This document shows, one piece after another, positions 1 to 7,950 of a stretch of 47,100 nt of DNA (positions within the stretch are counted from its first letter, which is position 1; every line of letters begins with the position of its first letter). The stretch is from the NCBI GenBank assembly GCA_029213025.1, contig JARGOZ010000007.1, positions 10,084-57,183 of the forward strand, given 5' to 3'. The notes below the pieces were generated by a model. The model ran no database searches. It was given only the letters and a program-made list of their open reading frames with translations, and was not told where the DNA came from. Position numbers and translations under genes: made by a program. The stretch is from Verrucomicrobiales bacterium. Lineage in GTDB: Bacteria > Verrucomicrobiota > Verrucomicrobiia > Verrucomicrobiales > DEV007.

Positions 1-37
1 TTAAGCGGATGCATGATGAGAAATCTCTGATAGTCTA

Positions 38-724
38 ATGCCCGATGAAAATCACAGCCGAAGAACTCCGCTCATCCCGCTCGCGCCACTTGTTGACGAG
101 CTACGAGGTCGCGGTGAAGCAGCTTGCCGTTTTTCGGGAGGCCACACCTATTACGCGGAAGAAGTCAGCCTCTTTCGTGACTTCGCGGAGGAAAACGATC
201 TTTTCCTCGGAGAGCGACCGGTCGAAATAGAGCGCCCCTGCGACAACGAAGGCAACGAGCACAAGGTCTGGTTCATAGAGGACCGGAATGTATATCTCAA
301 GATCACCTGGCCGAACTTCTTCGGCAAACTCGTGGTTCACCGGCCCGACGAAGCGGCGGATGCTTCACCGATTCAGTATCTGGAGCGCTGGCATCTCCAC
401 AACGAAATCTTCGGTGATAATGTTGAGTTCGCCGGAGTTCTCGAATCAGATGACGGACTCCGATTACTTATCGAACAACCCGCAATCGCCGGTCTGCCGG
501 CAGATGATACACAAATCCTCGAGTTTTTCGTGAGCAACGGCTGGTATCCATTCAGGATCGACAAAGACGTCGCCTTTTTTGATCCCGATACCAATATCGC
601 CGTCTCCGACGCTCACCCCGGCAACATTATCGTGATGGCTGACGGCCTCTTTGCCTCAATCGATCTAAGAGTCCAAAAACTGACCAGCTCAGAAGTCGAG
701 GCGATTCGCCCGCTGTTCCAGTAA
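38..724 (+). CDS. Kinase-like protein resembling the polyvalent-protein kinase family
   Basis: A 228-residue soluble protein with no signal peptide. It shows a protein-kinase-like skeleton: a beta-strand lysine in VYLKIT (K88), a helix YLERWHLHNEIFG (114-125), a catalytic-loop-like SDAHPGNI (190-197, with H193 and N196) and a metal-binding-like Asp in SIDL (D209). This order matches what I recall of the Kinase-PolyVal family (PF18762), often found in phage or mobile-element polyvalent proteins and also alone in bacterial genomes. Substrate is unknown. The ATG at 38 is the first in-frame start seen; the first 37 bases contain no other gene I can recognise. It converges on nuoI with only 10 bases between the stops. 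Family assignment is from motif memory, so moderate. Confidence 0.6.
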   Translation: MPDENHSRRTPLIPLAPLVDELRGRGEAACRFSGGHTYYAEEVSLFRDFAEENDLFLGERPVEIERPCDNEGNEHKVWFIEDRNVYLKITWPNFFGKLVVHRPDEAADASPIQYLERWHLHNEIFGDNVEFAGVLESDDGLRLLIEQPAIAGLPADDTQILEFFVSNGWYPFRIDKDVAFFDPDTNIAVSDAHPGNIIVMADGLFASIDLRVQKLTSSEVEAIRPLFQ

Positions 725-734
725 CCCTTTTTGG

Positions 735-1265
735 CTACTTCAATTCGTTCCACTTGTTGACGAGCCCTTCGCGGACACCGCCAATTTCGTAGAGACGCTC
801 TTTGTCGTGAACCATTTCCTCACGACTGGTGCCTACGATAGCATAGTCCTTGCGAAGGAAAATGGCCTGCTCCGGGCAGACTTCTTCGCAGAGACCGCAG
901 TAGATACAGCGAATCATATCGATCTCGAATTTCTTTGGGCGTTTCTCCACTTTCGCCCACTTATCGTCGGAAGGAATTTCCTCAGGCTTAATGGTAATCG
1001 CCCGTGGCGGACAGATAAATTCGCAAAGCTGGCAGGCTACACAACGCTCCCGCTCGAGTTCGTCAGTAACAAGGGCCGGTGCTCCGCGGTAATGGTCAGG
1101 CAGACTGGCATCCCACTTTTCCTCCGGATACTGCATCGTAACCTTTTTGGTTCCGGTAAGAGTGGAGACAAAATGCTTCGCCGTGATGACGAGCCCCTTC
1201 ACAATACCGGGAAGGTACAGTTGTTCCCACCACTTGAGTTTTGGACGCTTTACGATGATTGCCAT
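735..1265 (-). CDS. nuoI: NADH-quinone oxidoreductase subunit I
   Basis: A 176-residue ferredoxin-type subunit of respiratory complex I that carries clusters N6a and N6b and passes electrons toward NuoB and quinone. Both [4Fe-4S] motifs are intact: CVACQLCEFICP and CIYCGLCEEVCP. The length is normal for the family. It is the last gene of the minus-strand nuoD-E-F-G-H-I run. A 110-base gap separates it from nuoH, larger than the other gaps except nuoD-nuoE; the gap holds no convincing gene. No nuoJ follows: the next gene downstream is on the opposite strand. Confidence 0.95.
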   Translation of the reverse strand: MAIIVKRPKLKWWEQLYLPGIVKGLVITAKHFVSTLTGTKKVTMQYPEEKWDASLPDHYRGAPALVTDELERERCVACQLCEFICPPRAITIKPEEIPSDDKWAKVEKRPKKFEIDMIRCIYCGLCEEVCPEQAIFLRKDYAIVGTSREEMVHDKERLYEIGGVREGLVNKWNELK

Positions 1266-1375
1266 AAGACAGGATCTACAGGAATAAGTTAAAGAATTTA
1301 CAGGGTTTCGAAGGCTATAGGTAACGGACAGGATACCATCATGGCAATCTGTTCAACAATCATGATAATCCTTTC

Positions 1376-2455
1376 TTATTTTACGAACATCAGGATAAGT
1401 GCGGTCAGGATGACATTCGCCAATGCAATTTCAAAAAAGAACACCCAACCCAGTCTCATGAGCTGATCGTAGCGGAAACGAGGCAGTGACCAACGAATCC
1501 AGATAAAGAAAAGAATGAAGCCAATGACTTTGGCGAAGAAGACCCCGATGTGAACCAGTCCATGCCAAAACGGCACCTCGGCGTCCGCACTCTCCGGAGT
1601 CAGCCAGCCGAACGGAAGGCTCCACCCACCGAGAAACAGTGTTACCGCCAGACCGGAACCAATGATCATGGCCGCATACTCACCGAGGAAAAACAGAGCG
1701 AACTTCATCGAGCTGTATTCGGTGTGATATCCGGCCACCAGCTCGGTCTCACACTCGGGAAGGTCGAACGGCAAACGGTTGGTTTCAGCGAACATCGAAG
1801 TCGTGAAAATGATGAAGGAAATGAACACGGGAATCGCGAGCAGGAGACCTTTCACGCTGAGACCTTCGCCCCAGAGTGGAAGAACCGACCAACCATTCTC
1901 CGCCTGATACTGAACGATTCTACCCAGGTTGAATTCCCCGAAGATCATGATCAGCGGAACAATCGACAACCCCAGACAAATCTCATAGGAAATCATCTGG
2001 CTGGTGGAGCGAACCCCGCCCAGGAAAGGATATTTGGAATTGGAAGCCCAACCGGCGAGCACGATTCCGTAGACCGTCAGCGAAGCGATCGCAAAGACAA
2101 ACAGAGGACCGACATCGAGGTCGGCGATTACCATTTTTTCCCCGAAAAGCCGACTGCCAAAAGGCAGAACCGCACACGTCAGGAGAGATGGCACCATAAC
2201 CAGAGCCGGAGCCATCCAGTAGTAGGTTTTCCGCACATGACTGGGCGTAAAGTCTTCCTTTAACAGAAATTTCACACCGTCCGCAACCGGCTGTAACAAC
2301 CCGAAAGGTCCCACCCGGTTTGGTCCAACGCGATCCTGAATTGCCGCACTGACCCGGCGTTCCGCCCAGGTGCACAGCGCCACAAGAGGAAGGATCATCA
2401 TGAACGAGAACACGATAATCTTTACAGTAGAAGCGAGAATAAAAGGCCAGTCCAT
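1376..2455 (-). CDS. nuoH: NADH-quinone oxidoreductase subunit H
   Basis: A 359-residue polytopic membrane subunit of complex I that forms part of the quinone-binding cavity. Signature segments are present: TWAERRVSAAIQDRVGPNR near the N-terminus, the quinone-site loop AETNRLPFDLPECETELVAG, and about eight hydrophobic helices. I place the start at the ATG giving MDWPFILAST (2455), not the longer reading at 2536. The extra 27 residues would overlap nuoG and are polar, unlike NuoH N-termini, whereas the shorter start leaves a 28-base gap after nuoG. No clear Shine-Dalgarno sequence is visible. Confidence 0.94.
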   Translation of the reverse strand: MDWPFILASTVKIIVFSFMMILPLVALCTWAERRVSAAIQDRVGPNRVGPFGLLQPVADGVKFLLKEDFTPSHVRKTYYWMAPALVMVPSLLTCAVLPFGSRLFGEKMVIADLDVGPLFVFAIASLTVYGIVLAGWASNSKYPFLGGVRSTSQMISYEICLGLSIVPLIMIFGEFNLGRIVQYQAENGWSVLPLWGEGLSVKGLLLAIPVFISFIIFTTSMFAETNRLPFDLPECETELVAGYHTEYSSMKFALFFLGEYAAMIIGSGLAVTLFLGGWSLPFGWLTPESADAEVPFWHGLVHIGVFFAKVIGFILFFIWIRWSLPRFRYDQLMRLGWVFFFEIALANVILTALILMFVK

Positions 2456-2483
2456 TTGTAGAAATTCAAATATTCGAAATAAA

Positions 2484-4190
2484 TTACCCTCCGACGATCT
2501 CCCCCCTGGCAATCCGCTCCTTTTCCCGTTCGACAACGGGAATCGTCACGCCGGTGTCAAGGAACGGAATCCCCAAGTCACCTATATCGGAAAGTTTGAG
2601 GCCGCTGAAGTCGGCCACATCTTTGGTGAGTAAATTGAATATATCAGCGGAAGAGTAAATCCCGTTTCCACCACCCATCGCCTGAGTCAAATCCCGAAGA
2701 ATTTCCCATGGCTCCAGGGTTTGGCCGGGACCATCAACCACTTTGTTGAGGCGCTGCAGTCGACCTGCCACGTTGATCATTGTGCCACTCTTTTCCGCCC
2801 AGCAGGCACCCGGGAAAACAACATCAGCCAGGTCTGCCGTCGGGTTGGCCAGCGGATAACTGGTCACAAAGAATTCCAAAGGCTTGAGTTCCTCAGCGGA
2901 AAACGATCCCTCAGTAACGGGATTTTCCTGAAGCAAAACCAGAGCCTTAATTTTCCGGCTCGCTATGTCCCGCTTTATGGCATCGATACTCGCACCGGGA
3001 TCTTTTATACCGAGAACAGATTTCACCCCGTTGGTGTTGGGGTTCCGGTCTTCGGAGATAAGATAGTTATCGGATTCACCACGACGGGGAATGATATCGA
3101 TATCTTTTACGCCCAGCTGCTTCTTCAGAAGCCCGGCCATATACAACTCTTCGTTGGTCATACGACCTGAGGCGATGATGGCAATCTCGCCGGCTTCGTA
3201 GTTTCGCAATCTATCCGCGGCCGTGACGATTGCTTCCTGATACCTGGCGATGCGATGCTTGCCGTTCTCTTTCACCGTTGGATCCGTGAGGCGGATATCG
3301 CTATTGATCCAGTGGAAATTGAGCCTGTGGGAATCAGGCATCCAATCGGAGTTCACATCGTTATTCCGGCGCGGCTCAATCCGGTAAATCTCTCCCTGAC
3401 GGGTGGAAACAGTGATGTTGATTCCGGTCCCGCAATTGGTGTCAATCGTGTTGGTCTCCTTCATGAACCAAGCCCGCATCTGGAAGCGGAAATCATTTGA
3501 GGTCAGAGCTCCAACGGGACAAATATCAGCGGTATTTAAGGAATAGTTGTTATCCAGTTCCCGGTCGGGGTGGACCGTGAGAACCGTGTGACTTCCGCGA
3601 TCGGTAAAACCGAGGACGGGATCATCCGCCACTTCATCCATGAACCGGATACAACGGCTGCACATGATGCAGCGCTCGTCGTCGAGACGAATCCGGGGAC
3701 CGACCTTTACGTTTTTCGGCTTTTTCACTTTCCGCTCGCGAAAGCGGGATTCACCTTTGCCGTGCTCTACGGAAAATTCCTGAAGCGAACATTCGCCGGC
3801 CTGGTCACAAATCGGACAATCCAGCGGGTGATTGGCGAGGAGAAATTCCATCACTCCCTCCCGGCAGGATTCAGTAAGTTCACCCGTTGTGCGAATCCCC
3901 ATATTTGGAGCAATGGTGTTGGCACAGGCAATCACCGGGCGGGGCATCCACGAAGTAGGAACATGCCCTTCTGCATCCGGTTCGGGTGGATCCTGACCTG
4001 GAGCCGGACGAGGCGGCATCCCCATCTGGACCAGACACATCCGGCAGTTTCCGGGTGACGAAAGCTTTTGGTGGTAGCAGTAGTGAGGCACCTCCACACC
4101 GGCAAGTCGGCAGGCCTCGATCATCCGGGTTCCTTTGGGGAACCGGTGCCATTCGCCGTCAATTTGAACGTCAATGAGATCTTCTGACAT
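2484..4190 (-). CDS. nuoG: NADH-quinone oxidoreductase subunit G, short form
   Basis: A 568-residue peripheral iron-sulfur subunit. The N-terminus has the [2Fe-2S] N1b ligands (C38, C49, C52 and the Cys in VIACAN), then the N5/N4 region HPLDCPICDQAGECSLQ, CIMCSRCIRF and ADICPVGAL. The molybdopterin-like domain follows but is shortened: E. coli NuoG is about 900 residues. The segment where some NuoG proteins carry cluster N7 reads TIDTNCGTGINITV, with a single Cys, so N7 is probably absent. The C-terminal domain keeps the pattern GACWAEKSGTMINVAGRLQR. Start ATG at 4190 gives MSEDLIDVQIDGEW, a normal beginning. The gap to nuoF is 17 bases. Confidence 0.93.
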   Translation of the reverse strand: MSEDLIDVQIDGEWHRFPKGTRMIEACRLAGVEVPHYCYHQKLSSPGNCRMCLVQMGMPPRPAPGQDPPEPDAEGHVPTSWMPRPVIACANTIAPNMGIRTTGELTESCREGVMEFLLANHPLDCPICDQAGECSLQEFSVEHGKGESRFRERKVKKPKNVKVGPRIRLDDERCIMCSRCIRFMDEVADDPVLGFTDRGSHTVLTVHPDRELDNNYSLNTADICPVGALTSNDFRFQMRAWFMKETNTIDTNCGTGINITVSTRQGEIYRIEPRRNNDVNSDWMPDSHRLNFHWINSDIRLTDPTVKENGKHRIARYQEAIVTAADRLRNYEAGEIAIIASGRMTNEELYMAGLLKKQLGVKDIDIIPRRGESDNYLISEDRNPNTNGVKSVLGIKDPGASIDAIKRDIASRKIKALVLLQENPVTEGSFSAEELKPLEFFVTSYPLANPTADLADVVFPGACWAEKSGTMINVAGRLQRLNKVVDGPGQTLEPWEILRDLTQAMGGGNGIYSSADIFNLLTKDVADFSGLKLSDIGDLGIPFLDTGVTIPVVEREKERIARGEIVGG

Positions 4191-4207
4191 GTGAATCTGG
4201 TGGTGGT

Positions 4208-5605
4208 TTATTTCAGTCCCGCTGCAGCGAGTTCACTTTCCTGGTTAACGATGTCTCCACTGAGATCTTCTTTGGTATCCGCCGTCAGTTCGTCTCTGAA
4301 CTTGGCAACAAAACTCTCGGTCGGCCAGGAACAGGCCTCGCCGAACGCACAAATGGTTTTCCCGTCAATATTGTAGGCTACCGACTCAAGCGTATCGATA
4401 TCTTCAGGCGAAGCTTTGCCTGCGACGATTCGATCACTGATTTTCTTCATCCAAAGCGAGCCTTCCCGGCAAGGGGTGCATTGACCGCAGGATTCATGCG
4501 CGTAGAAAGAGTTAATATTATTGAGCACCCAGCTGATTGAACGGCTGTCATCTATCACAATCACGCCGCCGGAACCGGCCATGGAACCACAGGCGGCCAG
4601 GGAATCGAAATCCATCGGGATATCCCAGATTGAAATCTCCTTTGCGTCATCTCCCCGCCCGACAGTGAATGTTTCATCAGCCCGCAGCACTTTTGCCGAG
4701 GAGCCACCGGGAATTACCGCCTTTAATTGGCGACCGTCTTTGAGGCCACCGCAAATATCGTTGATCAACTCACCCATGGTGACGTGACCGACCTGAACTT
4801 CGTAATAGCCAGGCTTTTTGACATCGCCACTTACACACAAAATCCGGGTGCCGGTGTTGTTCGGCTTTCCGGTTTTGGCCCATGCTTGACCACCGACTTC
4901 GATGATGTGCTTCACATGACACAGGGTTTCGACGTTGTTTACAATCGTCGGACAGAGGTAGAGCCCCATTGCCGCCGGAAAGTAGGGCGGCTTAATCCTC
5001 GGATAAGGCCGCTTCCCTTCCAGTGACTCAATAAGCCCTGTCTCCTCCCCGCAGATGTAAGCGCCGGCACCGCGATGGACGTAAATCTCCAGATCAAATC
5101 CGGTGCCCTGAATGTTCTTACCGAGAAAACCGTTGGCGTGAGCCTCTTCGATGGCTTTTTCCAGAATCTGAGCGCCTTCCGGGAATTCTTCGCGGATGTA
5201 GATGTAGGCGAGATGCGCTCCCACGGAAAAACAGGACAGAACCATACCCTCAATCAGTTGATGAGGATCCTGATGAATAATGTACCGGTCTTTAAAGGTT
5301 CCGGGCTCGGATTCATCCGCGTTACAAATCAGGTAGACCGGCTTTTCATTGTTTGGCGGAATAAATCCCCACTTCACTCCAGCCGGGAAACCAGCACCAC
5401 CCCTGCCCCGCAGGCCGGCCGTTTTGACTTCTTCACGAATTTCGTCGGGCGTCATTTTGAGACCCTTTTTGAGCATCTCGTAGCCGCCGTCCTTCATGTA
5501 ACAGTCGATCGAAGGATCCCATCCTTCGCGATCCACGTTTTTGAAGATCACCCTCGTTTCCCGGGGGTGAGGCTCTTTGCCCTTGATGTATCGGATGTCG
5601 CTCAT
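4208..5605 (-). CDS. nuoF: NADH-quinone oxidoreductase subunit F
   Basis: A 465-residue NADH-oxidising subunit binding FMN, NADH and the N3 cluster. Visible motifs: LRGRGGAGFPAGVKWGF (FMN/NAD site), CNADESEPGTFKDR, YICGEETGLIESLEGKR, and ESCGQCTPCREG, which with a later Cys ligates the [4Fe-4S] cluster. The start is set at the ATG for MSDIRYIKGKEP (5605), 19 bases after the nuoE stop. A longer reading from 5671 would overlap nuoE and adds a lysine-rich segment not expected in NuoF. Confidence 0.95.
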   Translation of the reverse strand: MSDIRYIKGKEPHPRETRVIFKNVDREGWDPSIDCYMKDGGYEMLKKGLKMTPDEIREEVKTAGLRGRGGAGFPAGVKWGFIPPNNEKPVYLICNADESEPGTFKDRYIIHQDPHQLIEGMVLSCFSVGAHLAYIYIREEFPEGAQILEKAIEEAHANGFLGKNIQGTGFDLEIYVHRGAGAYICGEETGLIESLEGKRPYPRIKPPYFPAAMGLYLCPTIVNNVETLCHVKHIIEVGGQAWAKTGKPNNTGTRILCVSGDVKKPGYYEVQVGHVTMGELINDICGGLKDGRQLKAVIPGGSSAKVLRADETFTVGRGDDAKEISIWDIPMDFDSLAACGSMAGSGGVIVIDDSRSISWVLNNINSFYAHESCGQCTPCREGSLWMKKISDRIVAGKASPEDIDTLESVAYNIDGKTICAFGEACSWPTESFVAKFRDELTADTKEDLSGDIVNQESELAAAGLK

Positions 5606-5624
5606 CACTAATTTTTTTCCGGCC

Positions 5625-6125
5625 TTAATTGTATTTTTTAAGAAGTCCTTCCACATCCTTAACCTCTTCATGAAAATCGTCGTTCACCAGGCAAACCGGC
5701 CCGGTTCCGCAACTGGCGAGACATTCCGCAAATTCGATACTGTATTTCCCGTCGGCACTCACCGCTATCGGATCGTGATGAGTCACACCGGACCGGTCGA
5801 TGCCTGCTTTCTCGCAGATCGATTCCATCAACTCGTTACTGCCCGCCATGGCACAGCTCAGGGTCCGGCACACCCGGATGTGATACTTGCCCGGCGCTGA
5901 CTGGCGAAAACCCGGGTAAAAAGTCACAACTTCCAGCACCTTGATCGGCTCCAACTCCAACTTTGCCGCTGTCCACGCAACCGCATCCTCGTTGATAAAA
6001 CCAAAATGATGCTGCAATTCATGAAGCACCGGCAAAACCGCAGAACGCTTACTCACCGGATAATGAGTGATTCGTTCATCTATGCTTTTCTCCAATTCAG
6101 ATGGGACGTCTAAAGACATTATCAA
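5625..6125 (-). CDS. nuoE: NADH-quinone oxidoreductase subunit E
   Basis: A 166-residue thioredoxin-fold subunit carrying the [2Fe-2S] N1a cluster. The four ligands are visible in VCRTLSCAMAG and AECLASCGTGPVC. The start at 6125 (MIMSLDV) could also be the internal Met two codons later. It is separated from nuoD by a 100-base gap holding two copies of the dispersed TGTACCCTGTTA repeat, and from nuoF by 19 bases. Confidence 0.93.
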   Translation of the reverse strand: MIMSLDVPSELEKSIDERITHYPVSKRSAVLPVLHELQHHFGFINEDAVAWTAAKLELEPIKVLEVVTFYPGFRQSAPGKYHIRVCRTLSCAMAGSNELMESICEKAGIDRSGVTHHDPIAVSADGKYSIEFAECLASCGTGPVCLVNDDFHEEVKDVEGLLKKYN

Positions 6126-6171
6126 TAATTGTACCGGCGACTATCAGTCACCGCAGGTTTCAAGGAAGGAT

Positions 6172-6212
6172 GACTTAACAGGGTACAGTCTCGGACTTAA
6201 CAGGGTACAGTC
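6172..6212. repeat. Dispersed 22-bp repeat, cluster 1 (two copies)
   Basis: Two exact copies of TAACAGGGTACA (reverse complement TGTACCCTGTTA) at 6176-6187 and 6198-6209, exactly 22 bp apart. Each is embedded in the longer identical block GACTTAACAGGGTACAGTC, whose ends (GACT and AGTC) are inverted. The cluster lies between nuoD and nuoE, so a nuo transcript would contain it in the TGTACCC orientation. The same 12-mer recurs in four other intergenic clusters of this window. No function is known to me. Confidence 0.93.
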
Positions 6213-6225
6213 GATCATTTTCACT

Positions 6226-7485
6226 CTATCTATCACATTCACCCATCACAAAATCGAGACTGCCGAGAATCGCCACGGTGTCACTCATGAGACGACCTTC
6301 GAGAATTTTCGGAAGAATACTCAGGTTTACAAACGACGGGGCGCGGATTTTCAGGCGGTAAGGAACCCCACCTCCTTTTGAGTGGATGTAAAAACCGAGC
6401 TCACCCTTTGGATTTTCCGCACCGAAGTAAACTTCTCCCGCCGGGGCATCGAGCCCCTCGGTTACGAGGATGAAATGGTGGATCAACTCCTCCATACTCA
6501 TCAAAACCTTCTCTTTTCCGGGAACCCGCTGCTTGGCGTCTTCCACATTGATCGCGCCGTCGGGCAGATTTTTCATCACCTGACGGAGAATGCTCACACT
6601 CTGGCGCATCTCCTCCATTCGCACCGCGTAGCGATCATAACTGTCCCCAAATTCCCCAACCGGAATTTCAAAGTCGTAATTTTCGTAATCGAGGTAAGGG
6701 GTCGCTTTCCGAAGATCATGCTCCACACCGGACCCCCGCAAATTCGGACCGCTCAAACCATAAGAAATCGCATCTTCCGCCGTTATCACCCCGACATCTC
6801 TGGTCCGGTCGAGGAAAATCTTGTTCCGCGAAAGCAATGTATCGATCTCCCCCAAAGCGACGAGGAACTCATCGCAAAACGTATTCAGGTTCTCGAGGAA
6901 ACCGTCGGGTAAATCCCGAATCTGACCGCCGACCCGGGTGTAGCTGGTGGTAAAACGCGCTCCGGTCAGCAGTTCACATAAATCGTAAATCTTCTCACGC
7001 TCCGTAAAGGTGTACAAAAAGACGGTCATCGCGCCTACGTCCATGGCATAAGCACCGAGACCGAGCAAATGAGCGGAAATCCGCGCCATCTCGCAACAAA
7101 TTACACGGATCGCTTTTCCCCGGGCAGGAAGCTCCCAGCCCATCAGCTTTTCCACAGCACAGGCGTAGGCAACATTGTTCGCCAGTGGAGCGAGGTAATC
7201 CAGCCGGTCCGTGTAGGGCACGAACTGGTTGTACTGCATATTCTCGGCAATCTTTTCATCACCCCGGTGCAGGAATCCGACATCCGGGTCCGCCTTGGTG
7301 ATGACTTCCCCGTCCAGCTCAAGAATCAGCCGTAGAACGCCATGGGTCGCCGGATGAGACGGTCCCATATTGAGGACCAGTTTCTCGCCGACCAGATCTT
7401 CTGTAGTCTGTTGATATCCTTCCAACTCCTGTGCGACACGGGACGCGGAATCAGCGATTTCAAGTTCTTTGGTAGTGGGTGGCAT
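6226..7485 (-). CDS. nuoD: NADH-quinone oxidoreductase subunit D
   Basis: A 419-residue subunit of the connecting module of complex I that shapes the quinone pocket. Family segments: LNMGPSHPATHGVLRLILEL, FLHRGDEKIAE, YTDRLDYLAPL, and the C-terminal GSLDFVMGECDR. Length is normal. It is the first gene of the minus-strand run; nuoA, nuoB and nuoC, which usually precede it, are not upstream. A perfect TGTGA-N6-TCACA dyad lies 72-97 bases upstream of the start, suggesting regulation by a CRP/FNR-family protein. Confidence 0.95.
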   Translation of the reverse strand: MPPTTKELEIADSASRVAQELEGYQQTTEDLVGEKLVLNMGPSHPATHGVLRLILELDGEVITKADPDVGFLHRGDEKIAENMQYNQFVPYTDRLDYLAPLANNVAYACAVEKLMGWELPARGKAIRVICCEMARISAHLLGLGAYAMDVGAMTVFLYTFTEREKIYDLCELLTGARFTTSYTRVGGQIRDLPDGFLENLNTFCDEFLVALGEIDTLLSRNKIFLDRTRDVGVITAEDAISYGLSGPNLRGSGVEHDLRKATPYLDYENYDFEIPVGEFGDSYDRYAVRMEEMRQSVSILRQVMKNLPDGAINVEDAKQRVPGKEKVLMSMEELIHHFILVTEGLDAPAGEVYFGAENPKGELGFYIHSKGGGVPYRLKIRAPSFVNLSILPKILEGRLMSDTVAILGSLDFVMGECDR

Positions 7486-7950
7486 CCCTTTGGTAAACGG
7501 TAAAATTTCGCGGAAAAACGTCCGACTATCATACGCACGGGTAGGAGAATCAAGACGACTTTGTGAAATTTTTCACAAAGTCCCCGGGAGAAATCCTCAC
7601 ACATATACCAGCCCCCTGTTTGCCAGCCACTGGAACGAATTCTCAAAATTCAGAAACTCCTCACAATTCAGATCCAACAAGCTAAAAAAGAACCGATTAG
7701 GATGGTGTTTCAAGAATTTCCATACTGGCACCCGGTCGAAATATTCGCAGGCTACGATTCTGGAGAACTTCGTCCAAAAGCCGCTGCAACCCGTGTAAAC
7801 ACAGCGTCTGCGAGCAGATACGTCAAAAAGCTACTTAGTAAATATTTCTTAAATATAAGAAAATGTAGATAATCTTGTTGACTTCTTTAATATATAATAC
7901 CTTTTAGTCAGTGACTCTTAGACAGTCGTTAACCGCTTTACCAATCTCAA
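7486..7950. other. Divergent intergenic region between nuoD and the TolC-type gene
   Basis: 465 bases with no credible gene: open frames here have no recognisable composition or start context. It holds the CRP/FNR-type dyad at 7557-7582. On the minus strand TATGAT at 7528-7533 could be the nuoD -10 box with a weak -35. The right part (7830-7900) is very AT-rich and contains TATAAT at 7893-7898 ahead of the TolC-type gene, but TTGACT at 7878-7883 is only 9 bases away, so that pair is not a normal promoter. An 11-base palindrome AGTCAGTGACT lies near 7906-7916. Confidence 0.6.
7557..7582. promoter_or_regulatory. Perfect CRP/FNR-type operator upstream of nuoD
   Basis: A perfect inverted repeat: 12-base arms GACTTTGTGAAA and TTTCACAAAGTC around a central TT. 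Its core is TGTGA (7562-7566), six bases, TCACA (7573-7577), identical to the CRP consensus half-sites. The centre is about 84 bases upstream of the nuoD start and about 45-50 bases upstream of a transcript starting just after the TATGAT box at 7528-7533. That is roughly where a class II or nearby activator would sit. No T-run follows on either strand, so an intrinsic terminator is unlikely. Confidence 0.7.

Noticed and set aside
1290..1312. TTTACAGGGTTT in the nuoI-nuoH gap as another repeat copy
   Set aside because: It matches only part of the core, has no second unit 22 bp away and lacks the GTACA half.
7469..7798. 109-codon plus-strand frame in the nuoD upstream region
   Set aside because: It overlaps the nuoD start and the CRP-type dyad and shows no family pattern or hydrophobic/charged organisation of a real protein.
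7878..7898. TTGACT and TATAAT ahead of the TolC-type gene as one promoter
   Set aside because: The spacing is 9 bases, far from 17; the TATAAT may still act with another -35, but the pair as such is not a promoter.
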